Positions 15,587-23,449 of a stretch of DNA of 42,665 nucleotides are shown here, one piece after another. The notes below the pieces were generated by a model, which saw only the letters and a list, made by a program, of their open reading frames with translations, had not been told where the DNA came from and searched no databases. The stretch spans positions 1-42,665 of the forward strand of contig JARKOL010000126.1 in the NCBI GenBank assembly GCA_029975745.1, read 5' to 3'. Source of the stretch: Myxococcota bacterium (GTDB taxonomy: Bacteria; Myxococcota_A; UBA9042; DTJE01). Made by a program: the position numbers and the translations under genes. Position 1 is the stretch's first letter. Every line of letters starts with the position of its first letter.

Positions 15587-16774
15587 TCAGGCCCCCTTGA
15601 AGGCGCGACGAAGGCGGACGGCGGCCTGTTCCACCTGTTCCAGGTCGGGCACCAGTGCGAAGCGCGCATGGAGGGCGCCGGGGTTCGTGCCGTCGGCCAG
15701 AGGCTCGCCCAGGGCGGGACCGGGACTGCACACGACGGCGACCGACGGGTCCAGCAGCCGCTTGGCGAACGCCAGCCCGTCCATGCCTTCCGGAACCCGC
15801 GGCCACAGATACAGCGTCGCGTCGGGGTCGGGGACGTCGCATCCGATGTCCCGCAGCGCCGGCACCAGCACGTCCCGCTTGCGGCGGTACAGGTCGCGCA
15901 TCCCGGCAACGTGGGACTCGTCCGCCAGCGCCGCGATGGCGCCGTCCTGGATGAAGGTCGCCGTGCCCGAATCGACGTTGGTCTTCAGCTTCTTGAACAG
16001 GTCGATGATGCGCGCATCGCCGACCACCCAGCCGACGCGATGGCACGTCATGTTGGACCGCTTGGACAGCGACTGGAACACGATGACGCCGTCGCGGCCG
16101 AACTCCAGGATCGAGCGCGGCGGTCGCTCGGTGAAATAGACCTCGCTGTACGCCTCGTCCGACGCGACAACCAGGCCGTGCCGCGCGGCGAACGCCAGCA
16201 GCCGCGGCCAGAAGTCGTCGGGCGCCACGCGGCCCGCCGGCGAGTTCGGGTAGTTGACCCAGATCAGGCGGGCCTTTGCCAGCACATCGGCCGGGATCGC
16301 GTCCAGGTCCGGCAGGAAGCCGTTGGCGGCCGTCAGCGGATAGTGCCACGGGACGCCCCCGGCGAACCACGTGCCCCGGTTGTAGGGCGGGTAGCCCGGA
16401 CTGGGGCACAGCACCACGTCCCCGGGGTCGATCAGGCAGTTCGGGAACTGGAACACCGCCTCCTTGGACCCGATGGTCGCGCAGACCTCGCGGCCGGGAT
16501 CGACCTCGACGCCGAAGCGCCGCGCCATGAACGCGGACACGGCCCGCCGGAACTCGGGCGCGCCGATGTAGGAGGGATAGCCGTCCCGCGCCCGGGCATC
16601 GACCCCCGCCTGGACCGCGCGGCGCACGACCTCGGGGGTCGGCTCGGTGGGGTCCCCCACCCCGAAATCGATGGGCGCATGGCCCGCCGCCTTCAGTTCG
16701 GCGACCATCCGATCGACTTCCGCGAACGGGTAACCGGGCAGCGCGGCGATCCGCCGGGATGGGCGAATGTCCAT
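15587..16774 (-). CDS. Class I/II PLP aminotransferase, DapC/DapL-like
   Basis: 395 residues from the ATG at 16774, preceded by a GGAGA SD. A fold-type I aminotransferase: GVGDPTEPTPE near the start, YPNSPAG (Asn177), SDEAYSE (Asp206, Tyr209) and the PLP-binding Lys238 in FQSLSKRSNMTCHRVGWVVG. The SLSKRSN signature is typical of N-succinyl-diaminopimelate aminotransferases (DapC) and related LL-diaminopimelate aminotransferases of lysine and peptidoglycan synthesis. An aspartokinase gene on the same strand ~6 kb away fits but does not prove this. It follows rho by 48 nt and may be read from the rho promoter. Another substrate cannot be excluded, so no symbol is given. Confidence 0.85.
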   Translation of the reverse strand: MDIRPSRRIAALPGYPFAEVDRMVAELKAAGHAPIDFGVGDPTEPTPEVVRRAVQAGVDARARDGYPSYIGAPEFRRAVSAFMARRFGVEVDPGREVCATIGSKEAVFQFPNCLIDPGDVVLCPSPGYPPYNRGTWFAGGVPWHYPLTAANGFLPDLDAIPADVLAKARLIWVNYPNSPAGRVAPDDFWPRLLAFAARHGLVVASDEAYSEVYFTERPPRSILEFGRDGVIVFQSLSKRSNMTCHRVGWVVGDARIIDLFKKLKTNVDSGTATFIQDGAIAALADESHVAGMRDLYRRKRDVLVPALRDIGCDVPDPDATLYLWPRVPEGMDGLAFAKRLLDPSVAVVCSPGPALGEPLADGTNPGALHARFALVPDLEQVEQAAVRLRRAFKGA

Positions 16775-16822
16775 GACGTTCTCCTGGCTGGAAGGGAACC
16801 GCGGTCGCGGGACGGACCCGAA

Positions 16823-18070
16823 CTACTGGTTCATCGAGTTCAGGAACTGGCGGTTCGAGTCGTAGCGGGACAGCTTGTCCAGCAGGAACTCCATCGCGTC
16901 CAGGACGTTCAGCGGGTGCAGCAACTGGCGCAGGATCCACATGCGGTTCAGCGCGAGCGGGTCCAGCAGCAGCTCTTCCTTTCGCGTGCCGGACTTGTTG
17001 ATGTCCAGCGTCGGGAAGATGCGCTTCTCCATCAGCTTGCGGTCCAGGTGCAGTTCGCAGTTGCCGGTGCCCTTGAACTCCTCGAAGATGACTTCGTCCA
17101 TGCGCGAGCCGGTGTCGATCAGGGCCGTGCCGATGATCGTCAGGCTGCCGCCGTCCTCGATGTTCCGGGCCGCGCCGAAGAAGCGCTTCGGCTTGTGCAG
17201 CGCGTTGGAATCGACACCGCCGGACAGGATCTTGCCGGACGGCGGAACGACGGTGTTGTACGCGCGGGCCAGACGGGTGATCGAGTCGATCAGGATGACG
17301 ACGTCGCGCTTGTGCTCGACCAGGCGCTTGGCCTTCTCGATGACCATCTCGGCGACCTGCACGTGGCGGGCGGCCGGCTCGTCGAACGTCGAACTGATGA
17401 CTTCGCCCTGCACCGACCGCTCCATGTCGGTCACTTCCTCGGGCCGCTCGTCGATGAGCAGCACGATCAGGTAGACCTCCTTGTGGTTCACGGCGATGGC
17501 GTGGGCCAGATCCTGCAGGATGACGGTCTTGCCGGTGCGCGGCGCGGCGACGACCAGCGTGCGCTGACCCTTGCCCTGCGGACACAGCAGATCGATGACG
17601 CGCGTCGAGTAGTTCTTGGACTCGAACTCCAGATTGAACTTCTCGTTCGGGTACAGGGGCGTCAGGTTGTCGAACAGGGTCTTCGTCTTGGCGACTTCCG
17701 GGTCCTCGTAGTTGATCGCCTCGACCTTCAGCAGCGCGAAGTAGCGCTCGCCGTCCTTCGGGGGCCGGATCTGGCCGGACACCGTGTCGCCGGTGCGCAG
17801 GTTGAATCGGCGAATCTGGGACGGGGACACGTAGATGTCGTCGGACCCCGGCAGGTAGGAGGTGTCCGGGGCGCGCAGGAAGCCGAAGCCTTCCGGCAGC
17901 ACCTGCAGGACGCCTTCGCCGTAGATCATCCCGTTCTGCTCGGTCTGCGCCTGCAGGATGGCGAAGATGAGCTCCTGCTTCCGAAGGCCCCGAGCCCCGT
18001 CGAGGTTCAGATCCTTGGCCAGGTTCAACAGGTCCGCGATCTTCATGTCCTTGAGGTCTTTCAGGTTCAC
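16823..18070 (-). CDS. rho: Transcription termination factor Rho
   Basis: 415 residues from a GTG at 18070, set by GGAGG 5 nt upstream and by the standard N-terminus ([21 protein letters not shown]); the longer ORF to 18331 would cover the promoter. Domains: N-terminal helix bundle (1-45), cold-shock RNA-binding fold (~50-125, [23 protein letters not shown]), then the RecA-type hexameric ATPase with Walker A APRTGKT (Lys181), Walker [17 protein letters not shown], the Q loop [21 protein letters not shown] and the R loop [21 protein letters not shown]. Length matches E. coli Rho (419). It releases nascent RNA by ATP-driven translocation. A candidate promoter and a ~220-nt leader precede it, as expected for an autoregulated rho gene. 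Confidence 0.98.
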   Translation of the reverse strand: MNLKDLKDMKIADLLNLAKDLNLDGARGLRKQELIFAILQAQTEQNGMIYGEGVLQVLPEGFGFLRAPDTSYLPGSDDIYVSPSQIRRFNLRTGDTVSGQIRPPKDGERYFALLKVEAINYEDPEVAKTKTLFDNLTPLYPNEKFNLEFESKNYSTRVIDLLCPQGKGQRTLVVAAPRTGKTVILQDLAHAIAVNHKEVYLIVLLIDERPEEVTDMERSVQGEVISSTFDEPAARHVQVAEMVIEKAKRLVEHKRDVVILIDSITRLARAYNTVVPPSGKILSGGVDSNALHKPKRFFGAARNIEDGGSLTIIGTALIDTGSRMDEVIFEEFKGTGNCELHLDRKLMEKRIFPTLDINKSGTRKEELLLDPLALNRMWILRQLLHPLNVLDAMEFLLDKLSRYDSNRQFLNSMNQ

Positions 18071-18391
18071 ACGATCCTCCACGTTTTCTTCGGCGCCGAA
18101 CGGTGTTGGACGTGGACGGGCGCCGCCGGAGCCACGTTCTGGTGGGTCTGCCCCCGGCACCATGCCAGCGGGCAAGATCGAAGCCAAAGTAGTAAAACTG
18201 GCCGGGCTGCCGGAAACTGGAATGTGCCAGGCCGAAAAAGGAACCTCGCAGACGTTCGAGACCCGGGAGACCCCCCGAATCCCAGGAAGGTTCGCGGGAA
18301 GGCTAACAATCCGGAGACCCGATGTCAACAAAAATCAACGGACAACAAATTCAGCACGCACCAGGAATCGGGAGAAGGGACGCCCTGGCGG
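18071..18391 (-). other. rho leader and intergenic region
   Basis: 321 bases without a supported gene. The part next to glpK (18320-18365) is the most AT-rich stretch I noticed in the window and may act as an UP element for the promoter at 18300-18328. The remaining ~220 nt would be the rho 5' leader. No clear hairpin-plus-U terminator follows glpK. Confidence 0.5.
18300..18328 (-). promoter_or_regulatory. Candidate rho promoter
   Basis: On the minus strand: a perfect TTGACA (-35, 18323-18328), 17 bp, TAGCCT (-10, 18300-18305). AT-rich sequence lies immediately upstream of the -35. Transcription would start about 220 nt before the rho GTG. Confidence 0.5.
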
Positions 18392-19867
18392 CTATGCCTT
18401 GGCCACAGCCTCCCGATAACACGCCATCCGCTGGGCCCGATCCGCTTCCGTGAAGGTCGGATCGAACCGCCGATCAATCGCCGTCAGCCGCGTCAGGGCC
18501 GGCATGTCCCAGAGCCCGATACCAATGCCGGCCAGCATCGAAGCCCCCATGGCCGTCGTGTCGATGTTCGTGGGCCGCATCACGGGAACGCCCAGGATGT
18601 CCGCCTGGAACTGCATCAGCAGGTTGTTCGCGCACGCGCCCCCATCGACCCGCAGTTCCGCGATGGGCTGGCCCAGATCGTTGGACATCGCCTGGACCAG
18701 GTCCGCGACCTCGAACGCGATGCCTTCGAGCACCGCGCGGGCCACGTGGGCCGCGGACGACCCCCGGGTCAGGCCGACGAGGATGCCGCGGGCATCGGAA
18801 CGCCAGTAGGGAGCGCCCAGTCCGGCCAGGGCCGGCACGAACATCACGCCGCCCGAATCCGGCACCTGGCAGGCCAGGGACTCGCTTTCGGGCGCGGTGC
18901 GGATCAGGCCCAGGCCGTCGCGCAGCCACTGCACGGCCGCGCCGGCGATGAACGCACTGCCCTCCAGCGCGTAGGCGGTACGGCCATCGACCGTCCAGCC
19001 GACGGTGGTCAGCAGACCGTGCCGGGACGCGGCAATCCGATCGCCGGTGTTCATCAACAGGAAGGCGCCGGTGCCGTAGGTACACTTGGATTGGCCGACG
19101 TCGAAGCAGGTCTGGCCGAACAGCGCGGACTGCTGGTCGCCCGCGACGCCCGCGACCGGGATGCCGTCGGGCAGGAAGTTCAGGCCTCGGGTCACGCCGA
19201 ATTCCCCGGCAGATGGCAGGATGCGCGGCATCACGGACGCCGGCACGCCCAGAATGGCCATCAACTCCGGATCCCAGTCCAGTGTCCGCAGGTTCATGCA
19301 CAACGTGCGCGACGCGTTGGACACGTCCGTCACGTGGGACCGTCCGCCCGTCAGCCGGAATATCAGGAACGAATCCACCGTGCCGAATGCGACCTTGCCG
19401 GCCTCGGCATCCGCGCGAAGGCCCGGCACGTTGTCCAGCATCCAGCGAATCTTGGTGCCCGAGAAATAGGGATCCAGCACCAGTCCCGTGCGCTCACGAA
19501 ACAGCGCCTCGTGGCCCGCGTGCTTCAGTTCGTCGCAGAAGGGCGCGGTCCGGCGGCACTGCCAGACGATCGCATTGTGCCGCGGGCGCCCCGTCTGGCG
19601 ATCCCACAACAGCGTGGTCTCGCGCTGGTTCGTGATGGCGACCGCCGCGCACTCCCGCCCCTCGACTCCGGCCGCCTCCATGGCCTGACGGGCCGACGAG
19701 CCGGTCGCGGCCCAGATCGCCTCGGGCGCGTGCTCGACCCACCCCGGTTTGGGGTAGATCTGGGGAATCTCGTTGGACGCCTTGCCCAGAACCGTCAGGT
19801 CGGGCCCCACGACCATCGCGGTGGTCGCGGTCGTTCCCTGATCGAGCGCCAGGATGAATTTCGTCAT
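18392..19867 (-). CDS. glpK: Glycerol kinase
   Basis: 491 residues from the ATG at 19867, with an excellent AAGGAGGTG SD. FGGY-family signatures are present: ALDQGTTATTAMVV at the N-terminus (phosphate-1 loop), NQRETTLLWDRQTGRP, VAGDQQSALFGQTCF and the second-half motifs GWTVDGRTAYALEGSAFIAGAAVQWLRD and VDGGACANNLLMQFQADILGVPV. It phosphorylates glycerol to glycerol-3-phosphate with ATP in the cytosol. The usual E. coli partners (glpF, glpD) are not nearby. The upstream gene is an NCS2-like permease 25 nt away, so they may be cotranscribed, but a shared function is not obvious. Confidence 0.97.
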   Translation of the reverse strand: MTKFILALDQGTTATTAMVVGPDLTVLGKASNEIPQIYPKPGWVEHAPEAIWAATGSSARQAMEAAGVEGRECAAVAITNQRETTLLWDRQTGRPRHNAIVWQCRRTAPFCDELKHAGHEALFRERTGLVLDPYFSGTKIRWMLDNVPGLRADAEAGKVAFGTVDSFLIFRLTGGRSHVTDVSNASRTLCMNLRTLDWDPELMAILGVPASVMPRILPSAGEFGVTRGLNFLPDGIPVAGVAGDQQSALFGQTCFDVGQSKCTYGTGAFLLMNTGDRIAASRHGLLTTVGWTVDGRTAYALEGSAFIAGAAVQWLRDGLGLIRTAPESESLACQVPDSGGVMFVPALAGLGAPYWRSDARGILVGLTRGSSAAHVARAVLEGIAFEVADLVQAMSNDLGQPIAELRVDGGACANNLLMQFQADILGVPVMRPTNIDTTAMGASMLAGIGIGLWDMPALTRLTAIDRRFDPTFTEADRAQRMACYREAVAKA

Positions 19868-19892
19868 GGGCACACCTCCTTGGGGGCGGATT

Positions 19893-21503
19893 CTAGCCCG
19901 AAGCCCCGGGGAAGTCAGGGGCGGATGCATCCTTGGTGGGGGTTTGATCGGGTCCGGGCCCCGAAGGGCCGAACGCGCACAGGCCGGCCAGCAGCAGGCC
20001 GGTCGCCAGATACGCGGCCGCGAACGTCCACGGACGGCCCTCGGGGACGTCCCAGGGCAGATAGATGCCCCCGACCGGATCCACCGAGTGGATGACGCCG
20101 AAAACGCTGAATGCCGCCAACGCCGCGAACGCGCCCAGCACGGCCAGTGCGCGGCGATCGACCAGGAAGGCCACGGCGGCGCCCCACAGCATCGCGGTCA
20201 GGATGAATCCACGGCCGACCAGGGTCAGCGCGTCCAGCTCGGCAGCCAGCGCGGCGTGAGGCGTCGCCCCGGCGCCGATCAACTGGCCGGTGAAGATGGT
20301 CACGACGTACGCGAGAACCGGCAGGATCGAGAACGCCACCGCGGGAAGGTGCCGCCGCGGCGTCGCCGCGAATGCCTGGACGGTGATCGCGATGCCCACG
20401 AACATCAGGATGGGCGCGACGGCCACCTCGGGCACAACGTCGATCACCACCCCCAGAAGCCCCAGCATTCCCCCGATGCCGACGACCAGGCCGGTGGCCA
20501 TCGTGTAGCCCGCCTTCGCCCCCATCGCCTTGTAGGCCGGGTGGCCGATGTACGGTGTGGACTGGGCCACGCCCCCGAAGAGCCCCGCGACCAGCGTCGC
20601 TCCGGCCTCGACCAGCAGGATGTCCCGCGTCCGATAGGCATCGCCCGCCGCCCGCGCCGACGCGGTCACGTTGATGCCTCCGATGATCGTCAGCAATCCA
20701 AAGGGAATGCTGACGGGCAGGTAGTCCAGCGCCCCGGGAAGGCCCGCAAGCACCCTGCCGAATTCCGGGTATGGCGGGTGCCATCCGATCGCGGCGGCAG
20801 TTTCGTGGACCGGAATCACCTGCCAGCCCAGCAGGCCCAGCACCCGGTAGAGCAGGACGCCGACCACGACCGCCGCCAGCGCACCAGGCAGGCGCCATGG
20901 CAATCGATGTCCGGCGACCAGGGCGTACAGGACGATGCCGACCGCCACCAGTCCGGCCACGGGAGCCGAGAAGATCCGCACGACGGGAAACAGCCCCAGC
21001 AGGGCCAGACCGATGCCGGCCAGGGGCCCCAGCAGGCCCGCCTGGGGAATCCAGCGCTGGACGGCGTCCCCAAAGAACGCCAGCACCACCTTCACGACGC
21101 CCATCAGCACGAGCGTGGCCATGCCGACTTCCCAGGCCACGTAGGGATCGCCGGACTGGGCATAGACGGGGCCGATCACGATCAGCGCCATCCCCAGCGT
21201 GGAAGGCGTGTCCAGGCCCAGCGGCATCGCGGTCATGGCACGACCGCGACGGGCGGCCATCCAGGAGTACGCCAGATCCCCGACCATCACCCCCAGGGCC
21301 GTGCCGGGCACCATCCGCGTCAGGATGAACGCCGCCGGCATGCCGAACTGGAACACGAGAATCGCCGTCAGCATGACCAGGTTGACGACGTTGTCCAGCA
21401 ACAACGCGAAGAAGGCGTTCAGGTCGCCGACCGCCAGCCACGGGGGGCCGCGGCGCCCGGGGCCGGCAGGGTTGTCGGATGCGGTAGCGGCAGGTCCGAA
21501 CAC
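19893..21503 (-). CDS. NCS2/AzgA-like nucleobase permease or related multi-pass transporter
   Basis: 536 residues from a GTG at 21503, chosen because AAGGAG lies 9 nt upstream; the listed start at 21647 runs into a repeated non-coding stretch. About 12-14 hydrophobic segments are visible, from FFALLLDNVVNLVMLTAILV onward. The pattern of an N-terminal half with LTRMVPGTALGVMVGDLAYSW and PLGLDTPSTLGMALIVIGPV and a second half with IIGGINVTASARAAGDAYRTRDIL ... GGVAQSTPYIGHPAYKAMGAKAGYT resembles NCS2 xanthine/uracil or AzgA purine permeases (the SxxxY.GHPAY part is like their conserved pore motif). The substrate is uncertain, and a SulP-like anion carrier is a less likely alternative. It lies between ssb and glpK on the same strand. 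Confidence 0.75.
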   Translation of the reverse strand: MFGPAATASDNPAGPGRRGPPWLAVGDLNAFFALLLDNVVNLVMLTAILVFQFGMPAAFILTRMVPGTALGVMVGDLAYSWMAARRGRAMTAMPLGLDTPSTLGMALIVIGPVYAQSGDPYVAWEVGMATLVLMGVVKVVLAFFGDAVQRWIPQAGLLGPLAGIGLALLGLFPVVRIFSAPVAGLVAVGIVLYALVAGHRLPWRLPGALAAVVVGVLLYRVLGLLGWQVIPVHETAAAIGWHPPYPEFGRVLAGLPGALDYLPVSIPFGLLTIIGGINVTASARAAGDAYRTRDILLVEAGATLVAGLFGGVAQSTPYIGHPAYKAMGAKAGYTMATGLVVGIGGMLGLLGVVIDVVPEVAVAPILMFVGIAITVQAFAATPRRHLPAVAFSILPVLAYVVTIFTGQLIGAGATPHAALAAELDALTLVGRGFILTAMLWGAAVAFLVDRRALAVLGAFAALAAFSVFGVIHSVDPVGGIYLPWDVPEGRPWTFAAAYLATGLLLAGLCAFGPSGPGPDQTPTKDASAPDFPGASG

Positions 21504-21540
21504 GTTGGGTCGCTCCTTGTCGGGCGGGCCGCCGTCATGC

Positions 21541-21641
21541 CGGCGGGCAAGGGCTGCGGCATCGCCGCAGCACCAGGGACGCTGCGCGTCGGGCAAGGGC
21601 CGCGGCATGGCCGCAGCACTCCAGGGACGCTGCGCGTCGGG
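21541..21641. repeat. Two tandem copies of a 46-48 bp hairpin-containing repeat
   Basis: Copies 21541-21586 and 21587-21634, plus the first 7 bases of a third, share the core GGGCAAGGGC.GCGGCAT.GCC and GCAGCAC..CAGGGACGCTGCG. Copy 1 folds into an 8-bp stem GCTGCGGC / GCCGCAGC with a 3-base loop, and copy 2 keeps the stem with one change. A similar sequence occurs near argS (38703). The layout recalls REP/BIME-type intergenic palindromes. Confidence 0.55.
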
Positions 21642-21668
21642 CCACAAGCGGCGGCGCGGGGCCAGCCC

Positions 21669-22100
21669 CTAGAACGGGACGTCGTCGTCGGCGATCGGGG
21701 TCGGCGCGGCATCACGGCCGGTCGGCTCGGGAAGCGGCGCGTCCTCCATGCCGCCGCCGGTGCCCTGGCCCGCCCCGCCCACGAACTGGACGAAGTTGGC
21801 GACGATCTCGGTCATGTAGCGCTTCTGGCCGTTCTGATCCTCCCACTGGCGCGTCTGGAGCCGCCCTTCCACGAACACCGTGCGGCCCTTGCGCAGGTAC
21901 TGGCCGCACTGCTCGGCCTGGCGCCCCCACACGACGATGCGATGCCACTCGGTGCGCTCCTGTCGAGTGCCCGCCTTGTCGGTCCAGCTCTCGTTCGTCG
22001 CGACGTTGAAATTGGCGACGGACTGGCCGCTGGGGGTCATCTTGACCTCCGGGTCGGCCCCCAGGTTGCCCATCACAAAGACCTTGTTCAGCGATGCCAT
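21669..22100 (-). CDS. ssb: Single-stranded DNA-binding protein
   Basis: 143 residues from the ATG at 22100 (GGAGA SD). The OB fold covers ~1-110: [69 protein letters not shown] short Gly-rich linker leads to the acidic tip DDDVPF, the standard site where partner proteins dock. It coats single-stranded DNA during replication, recombination and repair as a tetramer. It sits 81 nt after aspartokinase on the same strand. The linker is short for the family but the protein looks complete. Confidence 0.97.
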   Translation of the reverse strand: MASLNKVFVMGNLGADPEVKMTPSGQSVANFNVATNESWTDKAGTRQERTEWHRIVVWGRQAEQCGQYLRKGRTVFVEGRLQTRQWEDQNGQKRYMTEIVANFVQFVGGAGQGTGGGMEDAPLPEPTGRDAAPTPIADDDVPF

Positions 22101-22129
22101 GTCGATTCTCCAATCAGGGACGATGGTGC

Positions 22130-22146
22130 GTCGGCCCCGTGCCGAC
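22130..22146 (-). promoter_or_regulatory. Short hairpin in the ssb leader
   Basis: GTCGGC and GCCGAC form a 6-bp stem with a 5-base loop about 30 nt before the ssb ATG. There is no T-run, and a function is not clear. Confidence 0.25.
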
Positions 22147-22181
22147 CCCCTTCCCCATATCGTTCGAGCCCGGAATTCGTT

Positions 22182-23399
22182 TCACCCTACCGACGATCCG
22201 CCGGAGGAATCGCCAGAAACCTCGGAATCCTCGATCAACGCCCGGTGCAGCGCCCGTGTCGTCTCCTCGACGCGATCCTCGGGGACGACCACCGTCATCG
22301 CACTGGGCGTCAGAATCATGCCCCGGAGGTGCGACATCGACCCCAGCACGGGCAGGCAACGCTCGCGCAGGTCCGGATGCGCCGCGATGTCCCCGATGGC
22401 CGTCACGGTGCCCAGGCCGGCTTCGACCCGGGCCGCACGGCACTCCAACGCACGTTCCAGCGCGGACTCGAGCCCCACGTTCGCCGCCTTCGAGAAGACC
22501 GCCAGCACCCCGCCGTCCGTTCCGGCGCACACGAAGTCCGGAAGCAGGCAGCACGCCCCCAGCAGCGACAGCGCCTGGGCCATGGCGTCCCCGCCGGCGG
22601 GCAGCGACACGCCCACGACCCCCTTCCGGCAGGCAATCCCCGTTGCGGCCCGCGGCGCGACCGGCGGATTCGTCCGGATCACGCTTCCCGGCAGGGTCGG
22701 GTCGAACGTGGAGCGCGTGTAGACCGCGATCTTCGCGTCGCGCGCGAACGCGATCGCCTCGGCGTTCAGCACCTTGGCCCCATGGCGCGACAGGTCCAGC
22801 ATCTGCTCGTAGGACAACTCCGCCAGCCGACGCGCGTCCAGGACCATCTTGGGATCGGCCGTGTACACGGCCTCGATGTCCGAATAGATCTCGCAGCGTT
22901 CCGCATCCAGCGCCGCCGCCAGCGCCACCGCCGTCGTGTCCGAACCGCCGCGTCCCAGGGTCGTGATCTCGCGCTTGTACGACGTGCCCTGGTACCCTGC
23001 AACCACGACGACACGCCCCGCCTCGAGCTCGTCCAGCACCCGGAACGGGCGGACCTCGATGATGCGGGCGTGACTGTGGCTGGCGCTGGTCATGATGCCG
23101 CACTGGGACCCGGTCAGCGAGATGGCGGGCTGGCCCCGCTTCTGGATCGCGATGGCCATCAGGGCCGTCGTGATCCGCTCGCCGACGGACAGGAGCATGT
23201 CCAATTCCCGTGTCGGCGGGGTCGGATCGACCTGCTGCGCCAGGGTCAGCAACTGGTCCGTCGTCCCGCCCATGGCCGACACGACGACGACCACGTCGAA
23301 ACCGGCGCGGCGCCGGGCAACCACCTGCTCGGCCACCCGATCGATGCGATCCAGGTCCGCGACCGAGGACCCGCCGAACTTCAGGACGATAACGGCCAA
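22182..23399 (-). CDS. lysC: Aspartate kinase (aspartokinase)
   Basis: 405 residues from a TTG at 23399. The usual N-terminus [11 protein letters not shown] begins right there and GGGGAGG lies 5 nt upstream; the listed start at 23828 runs through the RND gene. Kinase domain ~1-240 has KFGGSSV (Lys7), [39 protein letters not shown] and [13 protein letters not shown]. The C-terminal ~150 residues form two ACT domains, the allosteric part that senses lysine and/or threonine. It phosphorylates aspartate in the first step towards lysine, diaminopimelate, threonine and methionine. It is monofunctional, with no homoserine dehydrogenase fusion. A promoter just upstream leaves only a very short leader, so a lysine riboswitch is not present. 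Confidence 0.95.
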   Translation of the reverse strand: MAVIVLKFGGSSVADLDRIDRVAEQVVARRRAGFDVVVVVSAMGGTTDQLLTLAQQVDPTPPTRELDMLLSVGERITTALMAIAIQKRGQPAISLTGSQCGIMTSASHSHARIIEVRPFRVLDELEAGRVVVVAGYQGTSYKREITTLGRGGSDTTAVALAAALDAERCEIYSDIEAVYTADPKMVLDARRLAELSYEQMLDLSRHGAKVLNAEAIAFARDAKIAVYTRSTFDPTLPGSVIRTNPPVAPRAATGIACRKGVVGVSLPAGGDAMAQALSLLGACCLLPDFVCAGTDGGVLAVFSKAANVGLESALERALECRAARVEAGLGTVTAIGDIAAHPDLRERCLPVLGSMSHLRGMILTPSAMTVVVPEDRVEETTRALHRALIEDSEVSGDSSGGSSVG

Positions 23400-23420
23400 G
23401 GCAACCTCCCCGGGGGACGG

Positions 23421-23449
23421 ATTATAGGACGGCTTCAGGCGGCCGTCGA
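23421..23449 (-). promoter_or_regulatory. Promoter of the aspartokinase gene
   Basis: On the minus strand: TCGACG (-35, 23444-23449), 17 bp, a perfect TATAAT (23421-23426). It overlaps the 3' end of the RND pump gene and predicts a start ~12-15 nt before the TTG codon. Confidence 0.6.

Noticed and set aside
18211-18240. Intrinsic terminator around a T-run upstream of rho
   Set aside because: The run of T on the minus strand is not preceded by a convincing stem.
15518-20095. 1525-aa plus-strand ORF
   Set aside because: It lies antisense to the aminotransferase, rho and glpK genes, has a His/Arg/Gln-rich composition and no recognisable domain.
23400-23434. Lysine riboswitch ahead of aspartokinase
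   Set aside because: The promoter leaves a leader of only ~15 nt, far too short for an L-box.
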